This document shows, piece after piece, positions 50,346 to 58,150 of a stretch of 64,000 nucleotides of DNA. The position numbers and the translations under genes were made by a program. Location of the stretch: the NCBI GenBank assembly GCA_900759015.1, contig CAAEUE010000001.1, positions 51,797-115,796 of the forward strand, written 5' to 3'. Origin of the DNA: Clostridia bacterium. Its GTDB lineage: Bacteria; Bacillota; Clostridia; TANB77; CAG-508. Each line of letters begins with the position of its first letter. The stretch's first letter is position 1. Under the pieces are notes generated by a model that had not been told where the DNA came from, made no database searches, and saw only the letters and a list, made by a program, of their open reading frames with translations.

Positions 50346-50381
50346 TAGATAGCTGAATTTTTAGACTAAGAGAGGAATAAA

Positions 50382-51455
50382 ATGGGTAGTAAAGGAAAAA
50401 GAACTAAAACAAAGCACAAAAGTAAAAAGTTACCAATAATATTTATAATACTTATTTTAATATTAATTGCAATAGCAGGAATTTATTATTTTTTCTACAG
50501 AGATAATCAAGGACAAGAAAACAATGTAATAGATTTAGGCGTGACTGAAGGGTTAAAAGAAGAAGAACCAGAAGAACAAAAGAGTATATTCTATGGCAAC
50601 GATAGACCAATAGCTGTTATGATTGATAACCACAAGGGAGCTTGGCCACAAGTTGGACTAAATAATGCATACAGTGTTTATGAAATAATTGTAGAAGGTG
50701 GAGAAACAAGATTAATGGCACTATTTAAAGGAGTAGATTTAGATAAAATAGGGCCAGTTCGTAGTGCAAGACACTATTTCTTGGATTATGCTTTGGAAAA
50801 TGATGCAATATATGTTCATTATGGATGGAGCCCAAAAGCCCAATCTGATATATCTTCATTACATGTTGATAATATCAATGGTATAACGGAAAGTGCAGAA
50901 AGGTTTTGGAGAATAAAACAAAAATCGTCACCACATAATGTATTAACTAGTACAAAAGATATATTAGAAATTGCAAAAGAGAAAAAATATGATACAACAT
51001 CTGATAAAAAAAGTGTATTAAACTATACGTTTGACGAAATTAATTTAGAAGATGGTATTAATGCTAGCGAAGTTACTATACCATATTCAGACTTACATAC
51101 AGTAAATTATAAATATGATGAAGAAACAAAAAGATACACCAGATATGCAAGAGGCGAAAAACAAACTGATATGGAAACTGGAAAATCAATAACAACCAAA
51201 AATATAATAGTAACTTTTGCTAAAAATACGCCTTTAAAAGATAATGAAAACAAAGATAGACAAGATTTAGATGATGTAGGAACAAAAGATGGATATTATA
51301 TAACAAACGGTAAAGCGATAAAAATAAAATGTATAAAAAGTAGTAGAACTTCCAAAACTATATATAGAGACTTAAGTGGAAATGAAATACAAGTAAATGA
51401 TGGAAATACATTTTTTAATATTTGCCCAATAGATAGTAATGTAACATTTGAATAG
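50382..51455 (+). CDS. DUF3048 (YerB-like) membrane-anchored protein
   Basis: 357 aa. A basic N-terminus (KGKRTKTKHKSKK) leads into one membrane helix (about 18-42) and then the DUF3048 domain: RPIAVMIDNHKGAWPQVGLN, IIVEGGETRLMALFKG, IGPVRSARHYFLDYALE and ENDAIYVHYGWSPKAQ. There is no lipobox Cys, so it is anchored by the helix, not a lipoprotein like YerB. The domain's biochemical role is not known. GAGAGG precedes the ATG and a terminator follows. Confidence 0.9.
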   Translation: MGSKGKRTKTKHKSKKLPIIFIILILILIAIAGIYYFFYRDNQGQENNVIDLGVTEGLKEEEPEEQKSIFYGNDRPIAVMIDNHKGAWPQVGLNNAYSVYEIIVEGGETRLMALFKGVDLDKIGPVRSARHYFLDYALENDAIYVHYGWSPKAQSDISSLHVDNINGITESAERFWRIKQKSSPHNVLTSTKDILEIAKEKKYDTTSDKKSVLNYTFDEINLEDGINASEVTIPYSDLHTVNYKYDEETKRYTRYARGEKQTDMETGKSITTKNIIVTFAKNTPLKDNENKDRQDLDDVGTKDGYYITNGKAIKIKCIKSSRTSKTIYRDLSGNEIQVNDGNTFFNICPIDSNVTFE

Positions 51456-51463
51456 TAAATATG

Positions 51464-51494
51464 AAGACTAGTTTTATTTAAGCTAGTCTTTTAT
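51464..51494 (+). terminator. Terminator after the DUF3048 gene
   Basis: AAGACTAG (51464-51471) and CTAGTCTT (51483-51490) with an 11-base loop, followed by TTATTAATTA. It separates the operon from era. Confidence 0.7.
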
Positions 51495-51607
51495 TAATTA
51501 TAAAAGTATGATAAAATATTTTCGAAATAAATTTGATAAGTACTAAGTTTCTACAAAAAAATAAATTAAGATATGTTAATATTAATAATATAGAAAGGAA
51601 TGAGCAA

Positions 51608-52510
51608 ATGGCAGAATTTAAATCAGGATTTGTTGCAATAATAGGAAAAACAAATGTAGGAAAATCGACTCTTATAAATAAATTAGTTGGAGAAAAAGTT
51701 GCAATAACAGTAAATAAATCGCAAACAACTAGAACTGCAATAAGAGCAATAGTAAATAGGAAAAATTCACAAATAATTTTTATAGATACTCCAGGAGTTC
51801 ATAAACCAAAAACAAAATTAGGAGAAACAATGTTGGAGACTGCATATGAAATTGCAGAAGATGTAGATATTATTTTATTTATAGTAGACTGTTCGAAAAA
51901 AGAGATAACGAAAGGAGATAGAATAATATTAGATAAAATAAAGCAAATAAATAGGAAAACTATACTAATTTTAAATAAAATAGATTTGATAAAAAAAGAA
52001 GAAATATTAAAAGTTATAGAAATGTATAAAAACGAATATGATTTTGAAGAAATAATACCAATTTCTGCTCTTAATAACAAAGGAGTAAATACGATTTTAG
52101 ATGCTATAGAAAAAAATTTAAAACCAGGACCTGCATATTACGATATAGATGAATATACAGATCAAACATCAAGACAATTAGTGGAAGAAGTAATTAGAGA
52201 AAAAGCATTAAAATTTTTAAGTGAAGAAGTTCCACATGGTATATATGTAGAAGTAGAAAAAATGAAATTGAGAAATACTACAAAAGGTGAAGAAATTTAT
52301 GATGTTGATGCTATAATATATTGCTTAAGAAATTCTCATAAAGGAATTATTATAGGTAAAAATGGTGCAATGTTAAAACGTATTGTGACGAGTGCAAGAA
52401 TGGAATTAGAAAAAATGTTGCAAACTAAATTGAATTTAAAAGTTTGGGTAAAGGTAAAAGAAGATTGGCAAGATAAAGACAGTATTGTAAAAAAATTTAA
52501 ATTCAACTAA
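51608..52510 (+). CDS. era: GTPase Era
   Basis: 300 aa from the ATG at 51608, which has AAAGGAATGAGCAA upstream; upstream in-frame starts lack a site. G1 is GKTNVGKST, G3 DTPGVHKP and G4 NKID, followed by the KH RNA-binding domain (SHKGIIIGKNGAMLKRIVTSARMELEKML). Era binds the 3' end of 16S rRNA and checks 30S assembly. The yqzL and recO genes follow, the conserved Bacillota arrangement. Confidence 0.97.
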   Translation: MAEFKSGFVAIIGKTNVGKSTLINKLVGEKVAITVNKSQTTRTAIRAIVNRKNSQIIFIDTPGVHKPKTKLGETMLETAYEIAEDVDIILFIVDCSKKEITKGDRIILDKIKQINRKTILILNKIDLIKKEEILKVIEMYKNEYDFEEIIPISALNNKGVNTILDAIEKNLKPGPAYYDIDEYTDQTSRQLVEEVIREKALKFLSEEVPHGIYVEVEKMKLRNTTKGEEIYDVDAIIYCLRNSHKGIIIGKNGAMLKRIVTSARMELEKMLQTKLNLKVWVKVKEDWQDKDSIVKKFKFN

Positions 52511-52562
52511 TTGAATAAATTTGAATAAAATACAAAAGATAATATAATAAGGAGATGATTTC

Positions 52563-52709
52563 ATGTTTAAACAAATTGCTTGGAATACCTTCAAAAAAAC
52601 AGGAAATATAAATACATTTATGGAATTTAAACAACTAAAAGATTTAGAAAAGAAAATAGAGGAAGAAAAAAATGGGAACAATAAAGACAAAAGGAATTAT
52701 ATTAGTTGA
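52563..52709 (+). CDS. yqzL: YqzL-like small protein between era and recO
   Basis: 48 aa. The N-terminal part FKQIAWNTFKKTGNINTFME followed by FKQL matches the short YqzL protein that sits between era and recO in Bacillus and many Clostridia. The C-terminus is Lys/Glu/Asn-rich. AAGGAGATGATTTC precedes the ATG. It extends 38 bases past the recO start in another frame. Function is not established. Confidence 0.8.
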   Translation: MFKQIAWNTFKKTGNINTFMEFKQLKDLEKKIEEEKNGNNKDKRNYIS

Positions 52710-53400
52710 ACATAATATGGGTGATTTCGATAAAATGTTAACAATGTTAACACCAGGGTTAGGGAAAATTTCTTGTGCTGCCAGAGGGGCGAAAAGATTT
52801 AGAAGTTCGCTCCTTGTTGGTAGCCAATTTTTATGTTTTGGAGATTATGTATTATATAAAACAAATGCTACTTATTATATAAATTCTTGTGAGCCAATAG
52901 AGATTTTTTATAATATAAGAAAAGATTTAAAAAAATTAGAATATGCATCTTTTATAACTAAAATAATTATTGATGTTACAAATGAGAATGAAAATTCATA
53001 TAGGATATTACAATTATATTTAAATACATTGTATATGATATCTGAAACAGAAAAAGATTTAGAATTTATTTTAGCGATATTTAAAATAAAATTGGTGAGT
53101 ATACTTGGTTTTGCACCCAATGTTAGAACTTGTGGAAATTGTAATAAGACAGAAAATTTAGAGTTTTTTAGTTTGAAATCAAATGGGTTTAAGTGTAGTA
53201 TTTGTGGAAAACAAGATACGAGTTGCATTCATATGCAAAAATCAACAATGCAAGCTATAAAATATATTGTAATGTCTCCTCCTAAAAAAATATTTTCTTT
53301 TAATATAGGGGAAGAGTCAGCAAAAGAACTAGAAATAATAGCTAAACTATATCTAAATGATAAGCTAGAAAAAGATTATAAAATGGAGAATATTTTTTAA
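52672..53400 (+). CDS. recO: DNA repair protein RecO
   Basis: 242 aa. The N-terminal OB fold begins KTKGIILVEHNMGDFDKMLTMLTPGLGKI and includes AARGAKRFRSSLLVGSQFL. The C-terminal helical part holds a zinc site (CGNCNKTENLEFFSL, later CSIC). RecO loads RecA onto SSB-coated DNA together with RecR. The ATG at 52672 has GAGGAAGAAAAA upstream, inside the yqzL frame, so the two are translationally coupled. Confidence 0.94.
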   Translation: MGTIKTKGIILVEHNMGDFDKMLTMLTPGLGKISCAARGAKRFRSSLLVGSQFLCFGDYVLYKTNATYYINSCEPIEIFYNIRKDLKKLEYASFITKIIIDVTNENENSYRILQLYLNTLYMISETEKDLEFILAIFKIKLVSILGFAPNVRTCGNCNKTENLEFFSLKSNGFKCSICGKQDTSCIHMQKSTMQAIKYIVMSPPKKIFSFNIGEESAKELEIIAKLYLNDKLEKDYKMENIF

Positions 53401-53500
53401 TAGTGTATAAAAAAACAAAATAAGCTTGAAAAAAAGCCTACAACCATATATAATAAATTTACAACAAAAGAAAGCAAAATAATTGAGAGGAGAGATTTTT

Positions 53501-54022
53501 ATGAATATAAAAGTTGTTGGAAAGGATTTAGAAGTAACAGATGCAATAAGAGATTATGCAGAAAAGAAAATGGAAAAATTAACAAAATACTTAGATGATT
53601 TTGACGGAACAGTTACTATAAAAGTAGAAGGAAATGAGCAAATAGCAGAAGCAAGAGTAGCTTATCAAGGTATTACATACAAAGCAGTAACTGCACATAA
53701 AGACTTATATGCTTCTATAGATAAGAATATAGATATACTAGAGGGACAAATAAGAAAAACAAAAACAAAGAGAGAAAGATTAAATAAAGAAGCAACAATA
53801 AGAGCAGCTCAAGAAGTAGAACAAACAGAACCAGAAAACGAGATAATTAAAGAACTATATTATGAAATAAAACCAATGACACCAGAAGATGCTAAATTAA
53901 AACTACAAGAAAATAAAGGAAATACTTTCCTAACATTTGTTAATTTAGAAAATGGTAAAGTAAATGTAATATATAAATTAAAAGATAATAAAAATTATGG
54001 TTTAATAGAACCAGAAGCATAA
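53501..54022 (+). CDS. hpf: Long-form ribosome hibernation promoting factor
   Basis: 173 aa from the ATG at 53501, with GAGAGGAGAG upstream. The N-terminal HPF/RaiA domain (MNIKVVGKDLEVTDAIRDYA, TVTIKVEGN) binds the 30S decoding region. A linker leads to the C-terminal dimerisation domain (PMTPEDAKLKLQENKGNTFL, VNVIYKLKDNKNYGLIEP) that pairs 70S ribosomes into inactive 100S dimers in stationary phase or stress. It stands alone with a repeat-family hairpin after its stop codon. Confidence 0.97.
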   Translation: MNIKVVGKDLEVTDAIRDYAEKKMEKLTKYLDDFDGTVTIKVEGNEQIAEARVAYQGITYKAVTAHKDLYASIDKNIDILEGQIRKTKTKRERLNKEATIRAAQEVEQTEPENEIIKELYYEIKPMTPEDAKLKLQENKGNTFLTFVNLENGKVNVIYKLKDNKNYGLIEPEA

Positions 54023-54024
54023 GC

Positions 54025-54061
54025 AATAGGGATTTTGAGGACGTTCCTCAAAATCCCTATT
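54025..54061 (+). terminator. Hairpin repeat, copy D, after hpf
   Basis: AATAGGGATTTTGAGGA (54025-54041) and TCCTCAAAATCCCTATT (54045-54061) form a perfect 17-bp stem with a 3-base loop. It is the most perfect of the four copies. Few Ts follow, so its strength as a terminator on the plus strand is moderate. Confidence 0.85.
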
Positions 54062-54080
54062 TATGTATTTAAACAAAAAG

Positions 54081-54139
54081 ATAACGGATTCTAGATTTTC
54101 TAGCATATTAATATGCTTAAAAATTCTTGAATCCGTTAT
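54081..54139 (-). terminator. Long composite hairpin, terminator for the spore protein gene
   Basis: Outer stem ATAACGGATTC (54081-54091) with GAATCCGTTAT (54129-54139), and an inner perfect palindrome AGCATATTAATATGCT (54102-54117) with further imperfect pairing between them. On the minus strand it is followed by CTTTTTGTTT, so it probably ends the SASP gene transcript. Confidence 0.75.
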
Positions 54140-54156
54140 AAAAATTAAAATGGAAA

Positions 54157-54363
54157 CTATCTATTTAACATTTCGTTTTCATATTTTTGAACCATTTTCT
54201 TAACCATGTTTCCACCTATTCTACCAGCATCTCTTGAAGAGATATCTCCATTATAACCTTCTTTTAAGTTAACACCAACTTCAGAAGCTACTTCATATTT
54301 GAATTTATCTAAAGCGCTCATTGCTTCAGGAACTAATTTTTTATTTGAATTTGAATATGCCAT
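54157..54363 (-). CDS. Alpha/beta-type small acid-soluble spore protein
   Basis: 68 aa from the ATG at 54363; AGGAGG lies ten bases upstream. The SASP features are clear: NKKLVPEAMSALDKFKYEVASEVGV, in which the GPR protease cuts near the Glu-x-Ala, and the C-terminal GDISSRDAGRIGGNMVKKMV DNA-binding helix. Such proteins coat and protect spore DNA and are degraded at germination to supply amino acids. It is direct evidence for spore formation. Expression is expected from a forespore promoter (sigma-G) upstream of 54400; I do not see a clear consensus. A terminator follows its end on the minus strand. Confidence 0.95.
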   Translation of the reverse strand: MAYSNSNKKLVPEAMSALDKFKYEVASEVGVNLKEGYNGDISSRDAGRIGGNMVKKMVQKYENEMLNR

Positions 54364-54549
54364 TATAAATTTCACCTCCTAGGATTGTAAAAAAATTTGT
54401 TGAAAAGAACTTTGCCTTTTCAATATATATGATGTGTAAATCATAAAAAAATATTCTGGAAAAAAATTGAAAAATAAAAAAGATATATATTGTAAAAAAA
54501 ATGATAATAATATATAGTATTGTAATGATAAGTAGAAAGGAATAAAAAT

Positions 54550-55422
54550 ATGTATAAATTAATAACAATTGATCTAGATGGAACTTTATTAAATAGGTAT
54601 GGAGAAGTTACAGAATATACAAAAAATGTAATAAAAAAAGTTACAGAAAAAGGCATTTTAGTAGTTTTAGCTTCTGGTAGAATTTCAGAATCTGTTCTTA
54701 CAATAGCAAAAGAAATTGGAGCAAATAAATATTATATTTCAGGAAATGGTTCTGTATTATATGATATGCAAAAAGATGAAATTTTATATGAGAATTATTT
54801 AAATAAAGAAAAAGTTTTAGAAATAGTTAACTTGTGCGAAAAAAATAGTATTTATTATAATATTTATACAGAAAGCTCTGTTATTGCAAAATCATTAAAT
54901 TATAATGTTGCTTTTTATAATTATGAAAATACTAAAAAAAGTAGTGATAAAAAAACAGAAATAAACATAGTGGAAGACGTTTATGATTATATTAAAAAAT
55001 TAAATACAGATAAGTTTTTAAAAATGACTATATGTGATGAAAGTAAGATAGTATTTTCTAGTATATTAAGAAAATTAAAAAATATTTCAAACATAGATGT
55101 ATTAGAAGTTTCACATATGTCACAGAAAAAGATAAAAACTGGGACAAAAGAAATATCTGTGGGATATTATTATACAGAAGTTAGTAGCAAAAATGTGGAT
55201 AAATGGTATGCAATAGAAGAAATTATGAAACGTGAAAATATAAAACAAGAGGAAGTTATTTCGCTTGGGGATAATAATAACGATATACTTATGATAAAAA
55301 ATGCTGGTATGGGAATTGCTATGGGACATAGCAATGAACAAGTAAAAAAAGTGGCTGATTTTATAACTACAACAAACGATGAAGATGGGGTAGCAAAGGC
55401 TTTGGAAAATATTGTAACATAA
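54550..55422 (+). CDS. HAD-superfamily Cof-type phosphatase
   Basis: 290 aa. HAD motif I is DLDGTLL (about 8-14), motif II ASGRISES, and motif IV GDNNNDILMIKNAGMGIAMGHS. A cap domain lies between about 85 and 195, as in the Cof/YidA subfamily that dephosphorylates sugar phosphates and similar small molecules. The exact substrate cannot be read from sequence. AGAAAGGAATAAAAAT precedes the ATG. It lies upstream of, but has a different promoter from, the secretion operon that starts 130 bases later. Confidence 0.93.
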   Translation: MYKLITIDLDGTLLNRYGEVTEYTKNVIKKVTEKGILVVLASGRISESVLTIAKEIGANKYYISGNGSVLYDMQKDEILYENYLNKEKVLEIVNLCEKNSIYYNIYTESSVIAKSLNYNVAFYNYENTKKSSDKKTEINIVEDVYDYIKKLNTDKFLKMTICDESKIVFSSILRKLKNISNIDVLEVSHMSQKKIKTGTKEISVGYYYTEVSSKNVDKWYAIEEIMKRENIKQEEVISLGDNNNDILMIKNAGMGIAMGHSNEQVKKVADFITTTNDEDGVAKALENIVT

Positions 55423-55552
55423 TATTACTAATTTGTTACAAAAATATTATATTTAGATTACGAAATTGCGCTATATATTGTTTTAAAAGGTAGAGTGTTG
55501 TAAAATAAAATCAGATTATATTGAATTTTAAATATTTAAGGAGGAATAATAA

Positions 55553-56575
55553 ATGGCTTCAAATCCAATGCAAAGACAAAAAAGAGTATCATTTTTATTA
55601 GGAATGTTAGTAATGTTAATTATAGCAGCAATAGTAATTGCTTTACTATTTATGCAATTAATTAATTTAAAAAAGGCACAAGATGCGCTAGAAGCAGCAA
55701 AAAGAGTTGTATATGTTGTATCTGAAGATATATCTTCAGGTTCAGGAGTACAAATTTCAGCAATAGAGGGAGATACATCAAGAGTACCTAATATACAGCA
55801 AGAAGAGGCAGATGGTGCTGTAGTGCCAGAAAATGTGGCAACTTCATCTGACTTTTATTCTGATGAAGGTTTAACTCAACCAAGATCAGATATAGTTGCA
55901 AAAATAGATTTAAAGGCAGGAACAATTTTAACTAAAGATATGTTAACAACAAGTTCAGAACAAGTTACAAATGACTTGAGAAGACAAGAGTATAATATGT
56001 TATCATTACCTACAGATTTAGTAGATGGTGATTTTGTAGATGTTCGTATACGTTTTGGAAATGGACAAGATTACATAGTTGTTGCTAAAAAACAAGTAAC
56101 AATTCCAGAGATAGCAGGAGCACCAGCAGAAGGTGTAATTACTATAAATTTATCAGAAGATGAAACAATTGCAATGTCAAGTGCAATCATAGAAACATAT
56201 CAATTATCAACAGCTGAAATGTATGTAACAAGATATACAGATCCAGGAATGCAAGTTGCAGCAACACCTACATATCCACCAAATGCAGAAGCACTTAACT
56301 TAATGGATTCAAATCCAAATATAGTAGAAGAAGCAAAAGCTGCTATTGCAAATAGATATAATCGTACTTTAAGAGAAAACTTTATTAATGGACAAATAAA
56401 TAGTGTTGATGCAGAAGATAGACAATCTAATTTAGAAACTTCTGTAGAAGAACACATTACACAACAAAAAGAATTAAGACAACAATATTTACAATCACTT
56501 GAAGATGCAGCTGCAGCAAGTGCAGCTGCAAGCACAGGAAACACAACTACAACAGGTACAAGTACAGCTAATTAA
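55553..56575 (+). CDS. CpaB-like Tad pilus assembly protein (SAF domain)
   Basis: 340 aa. One membrane helix (about 13-38) is followed by an extracytoplasmic SAF-type domain: VVYVVSEDISSGSGVQISAI, then DLKAGTILTKDMLTTSSEQV and a beta-rich region, as in CpaB/RcpC. The C-terminal part (about 250-340) is helical and ends in an Ala/Thr/Gly-rich tail. CpaB works at the outer part of Tad pili in Gram-negatives; in monoderm Bacillota its role is less clear, probably in the wall around the pilus. AAGGAGGAATAAATA precedes the ATG. It is the first gene of the operon to the window end. Confidence 0.85.
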   Translation: MASNPMQRQKRVSFLLGMLVMLIIAAIVIALLFMQLINLKKAQDALEAAKRVVYVVSEDISSGSGVQISAIEGDTSRVPNIQQEEADGAVVPENVATSSDFYSDEGLTQPRSDIVAKIDLKAGTILTKDMLTTSSEQVTNDLRRQEYNMLSLPTDLVDGDFVDVRIRFGNGQDYIVVAKKQVTIPEIAGAPAEGVITINLSEDETIAMSSAIIETYQLSTAEMYVTRYTDPGMQVAATPTYPPNAEALNLMDSNPNIVEEAKAAIANRYNRTLRENFINGQINSVDAEDRQSNLETSVEEHITQQKELRQQYLQSLEDAAAASAAASTGNTTTTGTSTAN

Positions 56576-56593
56576 TTTGACTTAGGAGGAAAT

Positions 56594-57277
56594 ATGAAAG
56601 AAGTAGGATTTGTAGGAGCTTTCGACAAAACAGATTTAATTATTTATATTGCTAAGATTCTAACTGTATTAGGCAAAAAAGTATTAATTGCTGATACAAC
56701 AATTACACAAAAAGCAAAATATGTTGTACCAGCATTAAATCCTACTTTGTCTTATATAACAGAATTTGAAGAAATAGATATTGCAGTTGGATTTAAAAAT
56801 ATAGAAGGAATAGCTGAATATACAAATAGAACTGTAGATACATTAGAATATGACTATGTTTTAGTAGATATAGATAATGCAGAAAGTGCAATGAATTTTA
56901 AAATAGATAAAGCAGTACAGAACTTTTTTGTAACATCTTTTGATACATATGATGTTAGAAGAGGATTAGAAATTTTAAATGGATTTCCAACTCCAATAAA
57001 GATGACAAAAGTATTATTTTCAAAAGAGGTTACAAAAGAAGATGATGATTATTTGAATTATTTATCATTAGGATCAAAGGTTATGTGGGAAGATGACAGA
57101 ATATATTTTCCTTTAGAAATGGGGGACAAAACTGCAATTATAAATAACCAAAAAGTAGCAAAAGTTAGATTTGAAAACTTAACTAGTATGTATAAAGATG
57201 GAATGGAGTTTATAGTTGCTAAAATAGATTCTAAACTTCAAGGACCTATGGTAAGGAAAATAATGAAAGAAATTTAA
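56594..57277 (+). CDS. MinD/CpaE-like NTPase-fold protein with degenerate P-loop
   Basis: 227 aa. It begins MKEVGFVGAFDKTDLIIYIAK, where a MinD-like KGGxGKTT motif would lie. Only Lys12-Thr13 survive, the Gly residues and deviant Lys are lost. The later strand LEYDYVLVDIDNAES resembles the Walker B of MinD/ParA proteins. It probably keeps the fold without ATP hydrolysis. Tad systems often carry CpaE, a MinD-like protein that positions the machinery. Its neighbour at 57296 is a related protein. AGGAGG precedes the ATG. Confidence 0.75.
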   Translation: MKEVGFVGAFDKTDLIIYIAKILTVLGKKVLIADTTITQKAKYVVPALNPTLSYITEFEEIDIAVGFKNIEGIAEYTNRTVDTLEYDYVLVDIDNAESAMNFKIDKAVQNFFVTSFDTYDVRRGLEILNGFPTPIKMTKVLFSKEVTKEDDDYLNYLSLGSKVMWEDDRIYFPLEMGDKTAIINNQKVAKVRFENLTSMYKDGMEFIVAKIDSKLQGPMVRKIMKEI

Positions 57278-57295
57278 GCTTAAAAGGAGAGTAAA

Positions 57296-58129
57296 ATGGC
57301 TATAGTATCTTTTTGGACAGAGGATGATAAAGAAACAGGGCAAACATCAACAGCGATTGCTGTGGCTACTCAAATGGCAATACAACATAATAAAAAAGTA
57401 TTGCTAATTTCCACATATGAAAACAATAAAGAAATAGAAGCTGCATATATAAAGCCACAAGCACAAAAAACTAATTTATTATCTTTATTAAATTTAACTA
57501 AAAAATCAGTAGGAATTGAATCTGGAGTTACAGGCTTGATGAAAATAGAAGGAAGCAACAAATTATCTCCAGAATTAATAAAAGATTATACAGGGATAAT
57601 TTTTAAAGATAGACTAGAAGTATTATCAGGATATGATGGAGTGGAGACACCTACAATCGATGCTTTTTATGTATCTCTAATTAAAAAAGCTAGTATGGTG
57701 TATGACATAGTACTTGTTGATTTAAAAAAGGGAATAAATGAATTAGCACAAGATGTTTTAACAATTTCAGATGTAGTTGTTTATGGTACGACACAAAAAC
57801 GTCATTCTATAGAAAATTATGCTAAATCTAGAAAAGATGGTTATACTTCAAAAATGAATAATATTGTTGGATATATTGGAAGATATGATAAATTTTCTAA
57901 ATATACGCAAAAAAATATTATAAGATCAATAAAGACTAAAGATTCATTATTTCCAATAGTTTACAATACATTATTTTCTGATGCGTGCGATGAAGGATTA
58001 GTTGTAGACTATTTCTTAAAGATGCAGACAATATCTGATAAAGATAGAAATGCAAAATTTTTAATTGATGTAAAAGAGTTAATACAAGGTATTTTATATA
58101 AAATAGATGAAATGCAAATGATGAGATAA
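57296..58129 (+). CDS. Second MinD-like protein with altered P-loop
   Basis: 277 aa. It begins MAIVSFWTEDDKETGQTSTA and continues IAVATQMAIQHNKKVLLIS. Here the P-loop Lys is replaced by Gln16 (KETGQTS instead of KGGxGKT), although the Thr-Ser follow, so hydrolysis is doubtful. The core strand YDIVLVDLKKGINELAQDVL matches the MinD/ParA switch II region. It is close in size and place to a ParA-type partner of the previous protein, with which it may form a heterodimer. A GGAG site precedes the ATG. Confidence 0.75.
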   Translation: MAIVSFWTEDDKETGQTSTAIAVATQMAIQHNKKVLLISTYENNKEIEAAYIKPQAQKTNLLSLLNLTKKSVGIESGVTGLMKIEGSNKLSPELIKDYTGIIFKDRLEVLSGYDGVETPTIDAFYVSLIKKASMVYDIVLVDLKKGINELAQDVLTISDVVVYGTTQKRHSIENYAKSRKDGYTSKMNNIVGYIGRYDKFSKYTQKNIIRSIKTKDSLFPIVYNTLFSDACDEGLVVDYFLKMQTISDKDRNAKFLIDVKELIQGILYKIDEMQMMR

Positions 58130-58150
58130 GTTTAGGAAGGAGTTTCAAAA

